DNA of 24,008 nt from Syntrophomonas_A sp050258735 (GCA_050258735.1 JBLMZJ010000046.1:1-24008), one strand, 5' to 3'; counted from the first letter of the stretch, positions 8,517 to 15,453 are shown. The notes: generated by a model from the sequence alone, not told the origin. Numbers and translations are program-made.

Positions 8517-9251
8517 TCATGACCCGGCCGTTCCCAGCAGATTCCTGATCTGGAAAGGCGGCAGGGCTTTGGTCGACTTATCTACCGGTGAACGCAGGAG
8601 CAGCCTGAGGTTGCCCCGCTCAGAAGCCATGATCAGAGGGAGTGCATCTTCGACCTTTACTGCCAGGGTCAATGACTTGCTGCCGGCACTTTTCTTTTTA
8701 TCTGCCAGTTCAAGGTTTTCGCCTACTGCCAGTACTTCTATGTTCTGCAAGGTCAGAATACTAAAAGGTCTGGCATTCCCACTGCCCTGCTCATCAGTCG
8801 GAACGTCGATGGTCGCAACTATATCGACCCGGTCGCCGGCCTTTATATACCCGGCCACACCACTGATGCTGTCAATAGCGATCGATACTGCTCTTTTCTC
8901 CGGCGGGACTGCATATGAGAGCCTTTCACTCTTGTCGGCCGAAGACACCAGCCGGGACATAAGCACTTGTTCTCCGGCCAGAATATCTGCTGCAGCGGTT
9001 TTTCCGAGCACACTTTCTATCTGGTGGGGAACGGTGGCATTAACATATTGGGCTGGTATGGCAGCAAGTTTCACCTGACTTCGGGTTATCAAGGTATCCC
9101 GATTTATCCTCTCCCGTGCTACCACCACCTGTACCAGATTATGCGGACTATAGCTGGCCTTCAGATCAGTGATATACCGATAGGCGAGCATAGCCGTGAC
9201 CAGACCGCATACCACGGCTATAAACCAATACTTCCTGCTTCCCTTCAACAC
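8517..9251 (-). CDS. cpaB: Flp pilus assembly protein CpaB/RcpC (SAF domain)
   Basis: A 244-residue protein with one N-terminal membrane anchor (YWFIAVVCGLVTAMLAY) and an extracytoplasmic SAF domain (about 38-105: VVVARERINRDTLITRSQVKL, LAGEQVLMSRLV). A CpaB/RcpC C-terminal region follows (YAVPPEKRAVSIAID, GYIKAGDRVDIVATID). In diderms CpaB works with the secretin; here no secretin gene is present, so it may contact peptidoglycan or the pilus instead (inference). The start is GTG at 9251, chosen because AGGGGG lies at correct spacing. It begins 37 bp after the TadG-like gene and runs directly into cpaE. Confidence 0.92.
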   Translation of the reverse strand: MLKGSRKYWFIAVVCGLVTAMLAYRYITDLKASYSPHNLVQVVVARERINRDTLITRSQVKLAAIPAQYVNATVPHQIESVLGKTAAADILAGEQVLMSRLVSSADKSERLSYAVPPEKRAVSIAIDSISGVAGYIKAGDRVDIVATIDVPTDEQGSGNARPFSILTLQNIEVLAVGENLELADKKKSAGSKSLTLAVKVEDALPLIMASERGNLRLLLRSPVDKSTKALPPFQIRNLLGTAGS

Positions 9252-9288
9252 CTGAATTCCCCCTAATCAATAAAACAAGGCCCGTTGC

Positions 9289-10221
9289 CTATTCAGACAG
9301 CTTTGCTTCATATAAACCAAAATCTTCCGCACTGTCATTGCCGCTTCCCGGTATGACATAACTAATAAACGATCCCTGTATTTCATTTTCGTTTCCGTTT
9401 CCAACGTACTGGTCTACTAAAAAAGCCCCGAAACCTACCACCCGGACACTGAAAACGTGTCCCCCATAGTCGATCTCCTCTATATCGATAATTGGGATTA
9501 TCAGGATACGAGGGCACCCATCCTCATAATTAAAGATTGAACAGTAGGGTGTATGGTGGCACTGACTGATCCTGTCCTCGATCCCTTGCTTAGTCGGCCC
9601 CGACATATTACCTGCTTCGATCTGGATCACATCACCAATTTTGACCTGTCCACCATAGCCGTGTCTAACATTATCCAGATAGACACTCGCGCCAGTCCCT
9701 CCCAGACTCAGTGCACCAAACCATCCCGCATAGAAGTTCTCTCCCGCACCTTCCTTAAGAACCACTACATCCCCAAAATTATAATCGTAATCCAATACTC
9801 CGAAGGGAGCTACACCGTTAACTGAGGCTATCGGGCTTACATGAGCACGAGCCGCTGCCCGCACATTGGCCCGATCGACTCCCAAGACCCGGGCGAATAA
9901 CATCCCCACCCTTCGTTCTGCGTTGCCACTTATCGAGCGGTAATCAGAACTTACCGCAAAGTCGGCTTCGCCTTCCTGCATACCGTTCAACTCTGCATAC
10001 TGCCTGGCCGTATCCAGGGCCCGCTGCGGGTCGGCAGGCAGTTCCTGAGCACCAGCTAAAACAGCGCTGTCCAAACTGTTCTCCAATCTGCCCTGGTTCA
10101 TAAATATTAGGCCAGCGTCTGTCACCAGCGCGGTAAACCCGGCTAAAAACACCATGGCGATTGCCATCAATACAGCAACTGTTCCCTTTTGTGATTTAAA
10201 TATTTTCAGACCGGAGCTCAT
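9289..10221 (-). CDS. TadG-like pilus-associated protein
   Basis: A 310-residue protein with the N-terminal Tad/TadG pattern: a short basic stretch ending QKG, a hydrophobic segment (TVAVLMAIAMVFLAGFTALVTDAGLIF), then the characteristic RLENSLDSAVLAGAQELP with AARAHV after about residue 95. The rest is an extracytoplasmic region rich in glycine and acidic residues, with two cysteines close together (CHHTPYC). TadG-type proteins are membrane-anchored minor components of Tad systems. Start ATG 10221 is preceded by AGGAGG eight bases upstream; an in-frame GTG at 10242 would overlap that site and is rejected. It lies 21 bp after tadE. The C-terminal half is not recognised. Confidence 0.85.
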   Translation of the reverse strand: MSSGLKIFKSQKGTVAVLMAIAMVFLAGFTALVTDAGLIFMNQGRLENSLDSAVLAGAQELPADPQRALDTARQYAELNGMQEGEADFAVSSDYRSISGNAERRVGMLFARVLGVDRANVRAAARAHVSPIASVNGVAPFGVLDYDYNFGDVVVLKEGAGENFYAGWFGALSLGGTGASVYLDNVRHGYGGQVKIGDVIQIEAGNMSGPTKQGIEDRISQCHHTPYCSIFNYEDGCPRILIIPIIDIEEIDYGGHVFSVRVVGFGAFLVDQYVGNGNENEIQGSFISYVIPGSGNDSAEDFGLYEAKLSE

Positions 10222-10242
10222 ACTTATAACCTCCTGCGCCAC

Positions 10243-10635
10243 TTATTCGATCCGCATATCACATTTGGCGCTGATGGGAACCGGGTTGGGCAATATATGC
10301 GAAAAAACCGGTGTCATAAGATCGACTGTATAATCGACCTGGATATCCAGGGGCTCGCCCTTATGGCGATCTGTAAATGCTGGATTTACATATACGACTA
10401 TGCGTTCTTCGTCCAACCAGGCCCTCTCCGACAGTAACAGGTCCTCGATCTCCAGGTCATTATGTCCCACGACGCCGTACCTGGCACCTTCTCGGGCCAG
10501 ATTGTTTATCACCATGTAAGCCCCGAGGATACGCCCAAACTCACAGATACCAACTAAAAGCAAAAGCAGCACTGGTATGACCAGAGCCATTTCAACCAGA
10601 GCCTGCCCCCTCTCTCTCCTGATAAAGCCTCTCAT
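10243..10635 (-). CDS. tadE: TadE-like minor pseudopilin
   Basis: A 130-residue pseudopilin. RRERGQALVEMALVIPVLLL shows a prepilin-type leader with likely cleavage after G10 and the expected glutamate at mature position 5 (E15). A hydrophobic helix and LAREGARYG follow, both typical of TadE. The C-terminal domain is extracytoplasmic. ATG 10635 is chosen because the family leader starts there and it lies 14 bp after the peptidase stop; the open frame extends further upstream but only through the peptidase gene. The ribosome binding site is weak (GGCTGGA), so translation may depend on coupling to the upstream gene. The neighbouring peptidase is the likely processing enzyme. Confidence 0.9.
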   Translation of the reverse strand: MRGFIRRERGQALVEMALVIPVLLLLLVGICEFGRILGAYMVINNLAREGARYGVVGHNDLEIEDLLLSERAWLDEERIVVYVNPAFTDRHKGEPLDIQVDYTVDLMTPVFSHILPNPVPISAKCDMRIE

Positions 10636-10649
10636 TCCAGCCAATGTAG

Positions 10650-11159
10650 TCACCAGCCTTTGAAATAACTCGTCAAAACCCCCAGGGCGATCGCCAGGGC
10701 ATAGGGATAATAAATACTGAATTCTTTTCTGCTGACAACATCGCCAAATGAACCAGTGCCCATTCCAGCCAAAAGTAAACCTCGCCCCAGGCGTTGGATA
10801 GTAGCCAGCAGTTGGCCTTTGATCAATAGCAGGACTATCGCCATGACCCCACCCCACAAGGCCATCCATAGAAAAACACTTACCGCAAAGCTGCTGCCTT
10901 TGAATGCTCCAATAACTCCCAAGAGTTTGATATCACCAGCTCCCATGCCTCCAAGCATAAAGGGGACCAGCAAAAGGGCCAGACCTACTCCCAATCCTTT
11001 GAACCCAAATACCAAACCAGGAATACCCTGAGTGTAATAGTGATATGATAAAGCGATAAGCAGTCCCCCACCGGTAATCAAATTGGGGATACGTCTGTAT
11101 CTCAGGTCCGTATATACCGTTATAGCTATCAACGCAACAAGACAACCATCCAGATACAT
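10650..11159 (-). CDS. tadV: Tad prepilin peptidase (A24, TadV/CpaA type)
   Basis: A 169-residue polytopic membrane aspartic protease that removes the leader from Flp and TadE-type prepilins. The two catalytic aspartates are visible: D18 in VYTDLRYRRIPN and D76 in GMGAGDIKLLG. The surrounding sequence forms about five to six hydrophobic segments. It lacks the N-terminal methylase domain of PilD, as usual for Tad peptidases. ATG 11159 is chosen over 11165 because AGGGAG then lies six bases upstream. It is the first gene after the hairpin terminator that follows flp, so its expression likely depends on readthrough or an internal promoter. Confidence 0.93.
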   Translation of the reverse strand: MYLDGCLVALIAITVYTDLRYRRIPNLITGGGLLIALSYHYYTQGIPGLVFGFKGLGVGLALLLVPFMLGGMGAGDIKLLGVIGAFKGSSFAVSVFLWMALWGGVMAIVLLLIKGQLLATIQRLGRGLLLAGMGTGSFGDVVSRKEFSIYYPYALAIALGVLTSYFKGW

Positions 11160-11211
11160 AACCATCTCCCTCTCGATTGGCCAGCAGTTGGCTTTCCAAT
11201 AATACTTCAGT

Positions 11212-11243
11212 AAAAATAAGCCCTACTTGATCAAGTAGGGCTT
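11212..11243 (-). terminator. palindromic terminator between flp and tadV
   Basis: A perfect 26-bp inverted repeat (11218-11243, 13-bp arms aagccctacttga / tcaagtagggctt). On the minus strand it is followed by ATTTTT. It starts 13 bp after the flp stop. The position suggests partial termination, giving excess pilin over assembly proteins. Confidence 0.9.
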
Positions 11244-11256
11244 CTTGCCGCAATCT

Positions 11257-11412
11257 CTACGGCAATATTTTGTCAAAAAGCCCGGTCAGCCTGCCTCCCA
11301 ATGCAGTTATAGCTACCATTACCACTACTGCAATACCCGCCAGAATCAATCCATACTCGGCCATCCCCTGACCTTCTTCATTGATAACCAATCTTTTTAC
11401 TACCTCTAACAT
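11257..11412 (-). CDS. flp: Flp type IVb major pilin (51 aa)
   Basis: A short pilin precursor that a conventional length cutoff would miss. Residues 1-14 form a leader ending EEG. Predicted cleavage after G14 leaves QGMAEYGLILAGIAVVVM, with glutamate at mature position 5 and tyrosine at 6, the Flp signature. The mature pilin would be 37 residues, mostly one hydrophobic helix followed by LGGRLTGLFDKILP. GGAGG lies nine bases before the ATG. It is the first gene of the Tad operon and is set off from the rest by a strong terminator, consistent with the major subunit. Only one flp copy is present in the window. Confidence 0.95.
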   Translation of the reverse strand: MLEVVKRLVINEEGQGMAEYGLILAGIAVVVMVAITALGGRLTGLFDKILP

Positions 11413-11426
11413 TTATGGCCACCTCC

Positions 11427-11605
11427 TGATTCTTTTAGCAAAGGTCTCTTTGCCTGGTTACAGCATAACGTGAAATCTTCGACAAATTAATCCACTATAT
11501 GACACATTTTATCTAATAAATATTTCGTGATATTTTGTTAGGATCATCGTCCTATTTTGTTGATCTATTTAGGACTTTTTGTCTATTCCAAATCTAATAA
11601 TACAC
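11427..11605 (-). promoter_or_regulatory. flp/tad operon upstream regulatory region
   Basis: An AT-rich leader of about 180 bp before flp. No good sigma-A or sigma-54 promoter was found (nearest are TATAGT- and TAAAAT-like -10 boxes without matching -35). It contains three TAGGA half-sites in alternating orientation: TAGGA 11539-11543, TCCTA 11550-11554 and TAGGA 11570-11574, spaced 11 and 20 bp, roughly one and two helical turns. Two copies of TATTTTGTT (11531-11539 and 11553-11561) overlap them. This looks like an operator for an activator, by inference. Confidence 0.5.
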
Positions 11606-11644
11606 TGATAAAAAAACAGCGGAGCATTATATAACTCCGCTGTT
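11606..11644 (-). terminator. intrinsic terminator after yedK
   Basis: Stem AACAGCGGAG / CTCCGCTGTT (11615-11624 and 11635-11644) with a ten-base AT loop. On the minus strand it runs into TTTTTTTA. It sits 23 bp past the yedK stop and isolates it from flp. Confidence 0.92.
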
Positions 11645-11667
11645 TAGTGGTTCTTTTTCGATTAGGA

Positions 11668-12342
11668 TCATTTAACTGCAACAATACATCCCGCCTGGTC
11701 ATTGACCACTGAATTGACCAGCCCGGATACCGGATAAGACACCAGATCGTCTACCGGCCTAAAAGCTGACAACCAGTCTCTGATATCCCGCCCGGTCATG
11801 TTCATCGTGTCACCCAGCCATTGTCCTTCCATCTCAGGCGGTAGTATAAACGGCATTCGTTCATGCAATTTGCTGACTGCAGGTGCTGCATCGGTCGTGA
11901 CTATAGTAAAACTGGTCAGCTTTTTGCCATCGGCACCAATCCATTCGTCCCACAGCCCGGCCAAGCCGAATACTTCACGTGAGGATAGAATGATCCGGTG
12001 GGGATGCTTCTCCCTGCCAATCTTCTGCCACTCATAATAACCATCCGCTGGCACCAGGCAACGCTTGCATCGCAGCAGATGTTTAAATGCCGGTTTCTCA
12101 TGCAGGGTTTCCCAGCGGGCATTGATCAAGCGTGAACCGATCGAACTCTCTTTCGCCCAAAAGGGAACCAGTCCCCATTTCATGAGATGCATTTCATTCC
12201 GTCCTCGATTATTGATGATGATTGGAGCCATTTGCTGGGGGGCCATATTATAACGCGGCCCCACTGACTTCTGTATCACAATGCATCCGAAACGGTCAGA
12301 TAATTCATCCGTATCTACAGTAATGGTATAACGCCCGCACAT
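11668..12342 (-). CDS. yedK: SOS response-associated peptidase YedK/HMCES (SRAP)
   Basis: A 224-residue SRAP protein that protects abasic sites in single-stranded DNA by forming a thiazolidine crosslink through its N-terminal cysteine. Key residues are present and nearly co-numbered with E. coli YedK: C2 (MCGRYT, exposed after Met removal), N74 in NARWETLHEKPAF, E104 in GYYEWQK and H160 in SKLHERMPF. The length is normal. The start is forced by the MCGR N-terminus and is preceded by GAGGGG. It follows the UPF0316 gene by 14 bp, so the two are probably one transcription unit ending at the hairpin around 11615-11644. No SOS (LexA) box was identified. Confidence 0.96.
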   Translation of the reverse strand: MCGRYTITVDTDELSDRFGCIVIQKSVGPRYNMAPQQMAPIIINNRGRNEMHLMKWGLVPFWAKESSIGSRLINARWETLHEKPAFKHLLRCKRCLVPADGYYEWQKIGREKHPHRIILSSREVFGLAGLWDEWIGADGKKLTSFTIVTTDAAPAVSKLHERMPFILPPEMEGQWLGDTMNMTGRDIRDWLSAFRPVDDLVSYPVSGLVNSVVNDQAGCIVAVK

Positions 12343-12356
12343 ACTACCCCTCTATT

Positions 12357-12947
12357 CTAATTGGTTTGCACCTGTCCGATCTTGCCATAGGTCTTACTGA
12401 CATCCTTGACCGTCATGTTTACCCGATCACCGAGGATCTTGCGCAGGTTAGGAAGTTCCCGCCGCGGAATGATTATGGTCAGATCCAGTCGTTCGGTACC
12501 GTTGATCCCCTGCCCCCGGTAGGTGGTAACCGAGTAGCCCATTTCACGCAGGATGTCCGCCAGAGCAACTCCCTCCCGAGGATGTTTATAGATATTGATC
12601 TCGAGGATTCCCAGAGCCAGTTTCCTTTCTATGTGGGTGCCCCAGTAGACACCGCACAGACGGCCAGAGGCAAAGGCCAGGATACATAAGATCCCTGAAA
12701 AATCAGCGATGAATTTCAAAGTGATGGCACAGACCAGTGCATCGATAAAGGTCGTAAAATATACTGCCCGGCTTACCGCACCCTTGGTCAGCAGTATGGT
12801 TTTCAGATTACCCAGCGTGGTGCTGACCGCATTCAAGGCAAAAATGACAGCCAGATCGAACATAAGGGCTTGATTGGCCTGCAGCAATGAGCATGCACTA
12901 TCCCTTACCATGCTTATTTCCTTAATGATACTATAGACAACCATCAT
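12357..12947 (-). CDS. UPF0316 / DUF5698-DUF2179 membrane protein
   Basis: A 196-residue protein of the UPF0316 family, function unknown. Three hydrophobic segments (FDLAVIFALNAVSTTLG, AVYFTTFIDALVCAITL, ILCILAFASGRLCGVYWG) make up the N-terminal DUF5698 part. GTHIERKLALG marks the junction, and a cytoplasmic DUF2179-type domain (about 120-185) follows with DILREMGYSVTTYRGQGING and the basic IIPRRELPNLRKIL. DUF2179 domains have been linked to ligand sensing in YitT-type proteins. The start lies five bases after GGAGG; the next ATG (12944) is equally possible. The pairing with yedK is not a known functional association. Confidence 0.88.
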   Translation of the reverse strand: MMVVYSIIKEISMVRDSACSLLQANQALMFDLAVIFALNAVSTTLGNLKTILLTKGAVSRAVYFTTFIDALVCAITLKFIADFSGILCILAFASGRLCGVYWGTHIERKLALGILEINIYKHPREGVALADILREMGYSVTTYRGQGINGTERLDLTIIIPRRELPNLRKILGDRVNMTVKDVSKTYGKIGQVQTN

Positions 12948-12957
12948 CTTCACCTCC

Positions 12958-13154
12958 CTAAAAATTAAGAACCGCCAGCAATCAATATATTATCGATGCG
13001 CTGGTCGGCCCGTGTTTCACAGATTCATTTGGAACACTCTGATTTAATGGCTTTTTATCTTGCGCCCTTTCCATAATACTCCCGATAGATAACAGACGTT
13101 ACCTGGCAGAGTTTGGTTCCAATTATTTATATATGCCGGTCTCGAAAATGAATA
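12958..13154. other. intergenic stretch, no supported gene
   Basis: No recognised element. A 30-codon minus-strand frame (12982-13074) follows GGGAG at short spacing but has no promoter, terminator or recognisable composition. The AT-rich patch at 13120-13130 could belong to a promoter for the UPF0316-yedK unit, but no paired -35/-10 was convincing. Confidence 0.4.
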
Positions 13155-13174
13155 GGCCGGTATTTCTACCGGCC
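13150..13174 (-). terminator. hairpin downstream of thiolase
   Basis: Perfect stem GGCCGGTA / TACCGGCC (13155-13162 and 13167-13174) with a four-base loop. On the minus strand it is followed by TATTCATTTT, a weak U-tract. It lies 120 bp past the thiolase stop and 22 bp past the small ORF at 13196-13297. Confidence 0.65.
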
Positions 13175-13195
13175 GCACTTAGTCTACAGAATCTA

Positions 13196-13297
13196 CTATT
13201 CTTGAGGTCTATCATTTGGCTGCTTATCCGGCTTGACCTTCAATCCGACCGGGTAGTTGACTATTAGTATGACTTTATTGCAGGGTTTTGAGTTCAC
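13196..13297 (-). CDS. possible 33-aa ORF coupled to thiolase
   Basis: A GTG-initiated 33-codon frame whose start overlaps the thiolase stop as GTGA, the arrangement of translationally coupled genes. The peptide starts MNSKPCNKVILIVNYPVG, with a short hydrophobic stretch, and ends in a charged tail (KVKPDKQPNDRPQE). GAGG lies four bases before the GTG, which is close but usable. A hairpin lies just downstream. I do not recognise it. The frame could be chance, since 33 codons is short. Confidence 0.3.
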   Translation of the reverse strand: MNSKPCNKVILIVNYPVGLKVKPDKQPNDRPQE

Positions 13298-14472
13298 AGC
13301 GCCTCTATTACTGTGGCCATGGCAGGACCACCTCCGGCACAAAGAGTAGCGCAGCCAAATTGCTTTTTCGTCCGGCCCATCTCGTTCATCAGCGTTAAGA
13401 TCAGCCGAGCTCCCGTCATGCCTACCGGATGCCCCAAGGCAACACCTGAACCCAGAACATTGATCTTATCCACGTCTATCTGCAGTTCCCGGTTGCAGGC
13501 GATGACCTGAGCCGCAAAGGCTTCGTTGATCTCCCATAGTTCTATATCATTTATACTCATATTCGCCAGCTTCAAGGCCCGGCGGACAGCAGGCACCACC
13601 CCTATACCCATGACCGAAGGGTCAACCGATGCTGAGGCAGTCGATATTATTCGTGCCAGCGGCTTGAGCCCGAGCTCCCGGGCCTTGTCTGCTGCCATTA
13701 GAATGAGGGCGCATCCTCCGTCATTTATGGAAGAAGCATTACCCGCAGTTATGATCCCTTCCTTCTTGAAGGCCGGCTTCAGTTTAGCTAAATTCTCCAT
13801 GGTAGTATAGGGATTGGGATGCTCATCAGTGTCAAAAACCTGCATTCCCTTATTGGTTTTGATCCCAACCGGCACAATTTCTTCCTGGAATTTTCCTTCG
13901 GAAATGGCTCTGCAGGCACGCTGGTTGCTCATCATAGCCCATTCATCTGCTTCCTGGCGGGTAATGGTGAACATATCGACCAGGTTTTCTGCGGTAACAC
14001 CAGCATGATAATTATAAAAGGGATCAATGAAGGCATCATACATCATGCTGTCTTCCAATGTCTCAGGGCCCATACGGTAACCCTTGCGCGCATTTAGGAG
14101 CAGAAAAGGAATATTAGTCATACTCTCGTTTCCAACTGCAGCACCGATATCGATCTTGCCCAGCATGATTTCCTGAGAGATTATCTCGGTTGCCCTCATG
14201 GAGGAGGGGCACTGCTGATTGATGGTTACTGAGACTGTATCCACCGGACAACCGGCATGGATGGTAACCTGCCGGCTGGGGTTTCCCTTGCAACCCGCCT
14301 GGTAGACATGCCCGGCTGCAACTTCCTCGACCTGTGAGGGTTCAATGCCTGCTTTTTCAATAGCAGCCTTTAAGGCGATGGTTCCTAATTGAACCGCACT
14401 GAATTCTTTTAGTGTACCCAAAAAGTTGCCTATCGGGGTCCTTGCCCCACCGACGATCACTACCTCTCGCAT
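13294..14472 (-). CDS. thiolase, acetyl-CoA C-acetyltransferase family
   Basis: A 392-residue thiolase that would cleave or condense acetoacetyl-CoA/3-ketoacyl-CoA, the last step of butyrate oxidation or the first of butyrate synthesis. It starts MREVVIVGGARTPIGNFLG. Catalytic residues align in number with biosynthetic thiolases: C88 (nucleophile), N316 in NEAFAAQ, H348 in GSGVALGHP and C378 in LCAGGG. The active-site context is unusual: NQQCPSS instead of the common CGSG, and CAGGGPAMA instead of CIGGGMG. Start 14472 is chosen because GGGGGA is then correctly spaced; the preceding ATG (14475) is also possible. It has no sigma-54 promoter, although an activator of that class lies nearby. Substrate chain length cannot be told from sequence. 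Confidence 0.93.
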   Translation of the reverse strand: MREVVIVGGARTPIGNFLGTLKEFSAVQLGTIALKAAIEKAGIEPSQVEEVAAGHVYQAGCKGNPSRQVTIHAGCPVDTVSVTINQQCPSSMRATEIISQEIMLGKIDIGAAVGNESMTNIPFLLLNARKGYRMGPETLEDSMMYDAFIDPFYNYHAGVTAENLVDMFTITRQEADEWAMMSNQRACRAISEGKFQEEIVPVGIKTNKGMQVFDTDEHPNPYTTMENLAKLKPAFKKEGIITAGNASSINDGGCALILMAADKARELGLKPLARIISTASASVDPSVMGIGVVPAVRRALKLANMSINDIELWEINEAFAAQVIACNRELQIDVDKINVLGSGVALGHPVGMTGARLILTLMNEMGRTKKQFGCATLCAGGGPAMATVIEAL

Positions 14473-14505
14473 CATTACTCCCCCTAATAAATTTCTATCT
14501 ATATT

Positions 14506-14532
14506 GCTATAATCATCGAAAGCTATAATCAT
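14506..14532 (-). repeat. 11-bp tandem direct repeat in thiolase leader
   Basis: gctataatcat occurs exactly twice (14506-14516 and 14522-14532), period 16 bp, 34 to 60 bp upstream of the thiolase start. It could be a regulator binding site or chance in AT-rich DNA. No convincing minus-strand promoter was found around it. Confidence 0.6.
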
Positions 14533-14735
14533 TCACTTCAATACAGATGAATTATTTATATAAGCCCGAGGACCAATTGCGAGTCATAAATCACTATGTC
14601 TCAGCCCCTTCTGGTAATTCTCATACTTTTTATATACAAAATCTCGATCCACAATGATATTATAATAAAGGCAATTATGTTAGATGGTTTGAAGAGCGGG
14701 TGCCGGCTAAACTCAGGTATTTCCTTGACTTTTCA

Positions 14736-14763
14736 TTAGACATTCTCGGTATTAAAGTACAAT
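14736..14763 (+). promoter_or_regulatory. candidate sigma-A promoter for 14792 gene
   Basis: TTAGAC (14736-14741) and TACAAT (14758-14763) are 16 bp apart, 28 bp before the start codon. An alternative -35, TTGACT (14725-14730), pairs with TATTAA at 19 bp. Confidence 0.5.
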
Positions 14764-14791
14764 ATTATAAAAAAGTACAGGGGGCAGATTT

Positions 14792-15376
14792 ATGGAAAAA
14801 ACTCAGGCAAAAGAATCATTATTGAAGAAGCAGCTTATCCTGGCTCTAATCATCGTTGTATTGATTTCTGCGGCTTCGATAGCCTATAGTTTGCATAAAT
14901 CCAAATGGAGCCAAGATGAAGTTACCATTGATAATATTAAAACTGCTCTTTCCGATAAGAGAAACGGGGCGTCTCCCAAGGCAATGGACATTGGTTTCCC
15001 TGAAGATATAACCAGGATAGAGATGGAAGATCAAAAGATCTATATCTATTACAAAATGAAAACCTACCGTGACGATACTGATTTGGTAAAGAAAGCAGGC
15101 GGAACAGCTATTTATGCCGGTAGTATCCTTTACGAAAATCCTGCAGTGGAAAACGTTGAGCTATTAACTGAGATCAACGTGCCTGATAAAGGCGTGGAGA
15201 ACGTAGTCAATATAGAACTAAACCGTGGTATGGCAAACCAGGTTGACTGGAAAGGCCTGGCACTTACCCATGATAGCGATCCGGCAAACATTTACCGAAT
15301 GTATCCCGATCATTATATTGCCCCCTTTATCAGATCTAAAATAGACAAAGGTAAGATTCTTTTACCCCCTATCTAA
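14792..15376 (+). CDS. membrane-anchored protein of unknown function
   Basis: A 194-residue protein I do not recognise. A lysine-rich N-terminus (about 1-13) precedes one transmembrane segment (QLILALIIVVLISAASIAYSL, 14-34), giving an N-in anchor with a roughly 160-residue domain outside. That domain is hydrophilic with alternating strand-like stretches (ITRIEMEDQKIYIYYKMKTY, GGTAIYAGSILYENP, VENVVNIELNRGM) and has no cysteine, lipobox or sortase signal. AGGGGG seven bases upstream supports the start. It is monocistronic: its own promoter precedes it and a strong terminator follows five bases after the stop. Position next to the sigma-54 activator does not by itself imply a link. Confidence 0.85.
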   Translation: MEKTQAKESLLKKQLILALIIVVLISAASIAYSLHKSKWSQDEVTIDNIKTALSDKRNGASPKAMDIGFPEDITRIEMEDQKIYIYYKMKTYRDDTDLVKKAGGTAIYAGSILYENPAVENVELLTEINVPDKGVENVVNIELNRGMANQVDWKGLALTHDSDPANIYRMYPDHYIAPFIRSKIDKGKILLPPI

Positions 15377-15380
15377 ACAA

Positions 15381-15406
15381 AAAGCCGGGTTTGACCCGGC
15401 TTTTTT
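15381..15406 (+). terminator. intrinsic terminator after 14792 gene
   Basis: Perfect stem AAAGCCGGGT / ACCCGGCTTT with loop ttg, followed by a T-run, five bases past the stop codon. The 5' A-run makes it potentially bidirectional. Confidence 0.95.
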
Positions 15407-15415
15407 ATTTGCCGC

Positions 15416-15453
15416 GTTGTTCCCGAAACTCTCAAACGTTTCAACACCGCAAC
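15416..15453 (+). promoter_or_regulatory. dyad upstream of sigma-54 activator gene
   Basis: An interrupted dyad: GTTG (15416-15419) and GAAAC (15425-15429) mirror GTTTC (15438-15442) and CAAC (15450-15453). It includes CGTTTCAACAC (15437-15447), which matches CGGTTCAACAC at 17077-17087 in 10 of 11 positions. That fits a shared binding site and autoregulation, by inference. No strong promoter was identified between here and the gene start at 15662. Confidence 0.4.

Noticed and set aside
12982..13074. 30-codon minus-strand frame with GGGAG four bases upstream
   Set aside because: No promoter, terminator or coding-like composition; spacing to the putative ribosome binding site is short.
14473..14532. 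Longer thiolase N-terminus starting at 14532
   Set aside because: Adds 20 non-homologous residues; the GGGGGA ribosome binding site and family alignment place the start at 14472 or 14475.
14570..14640. Minus-strand GGGGCTGAGA upstream of the thiolase, reminiscent of a TPP riboswitch core
   Set aside because: The downstream CCTGAT and other conserved thi-box parts are absent, and the gene is unrelated to thiamine.
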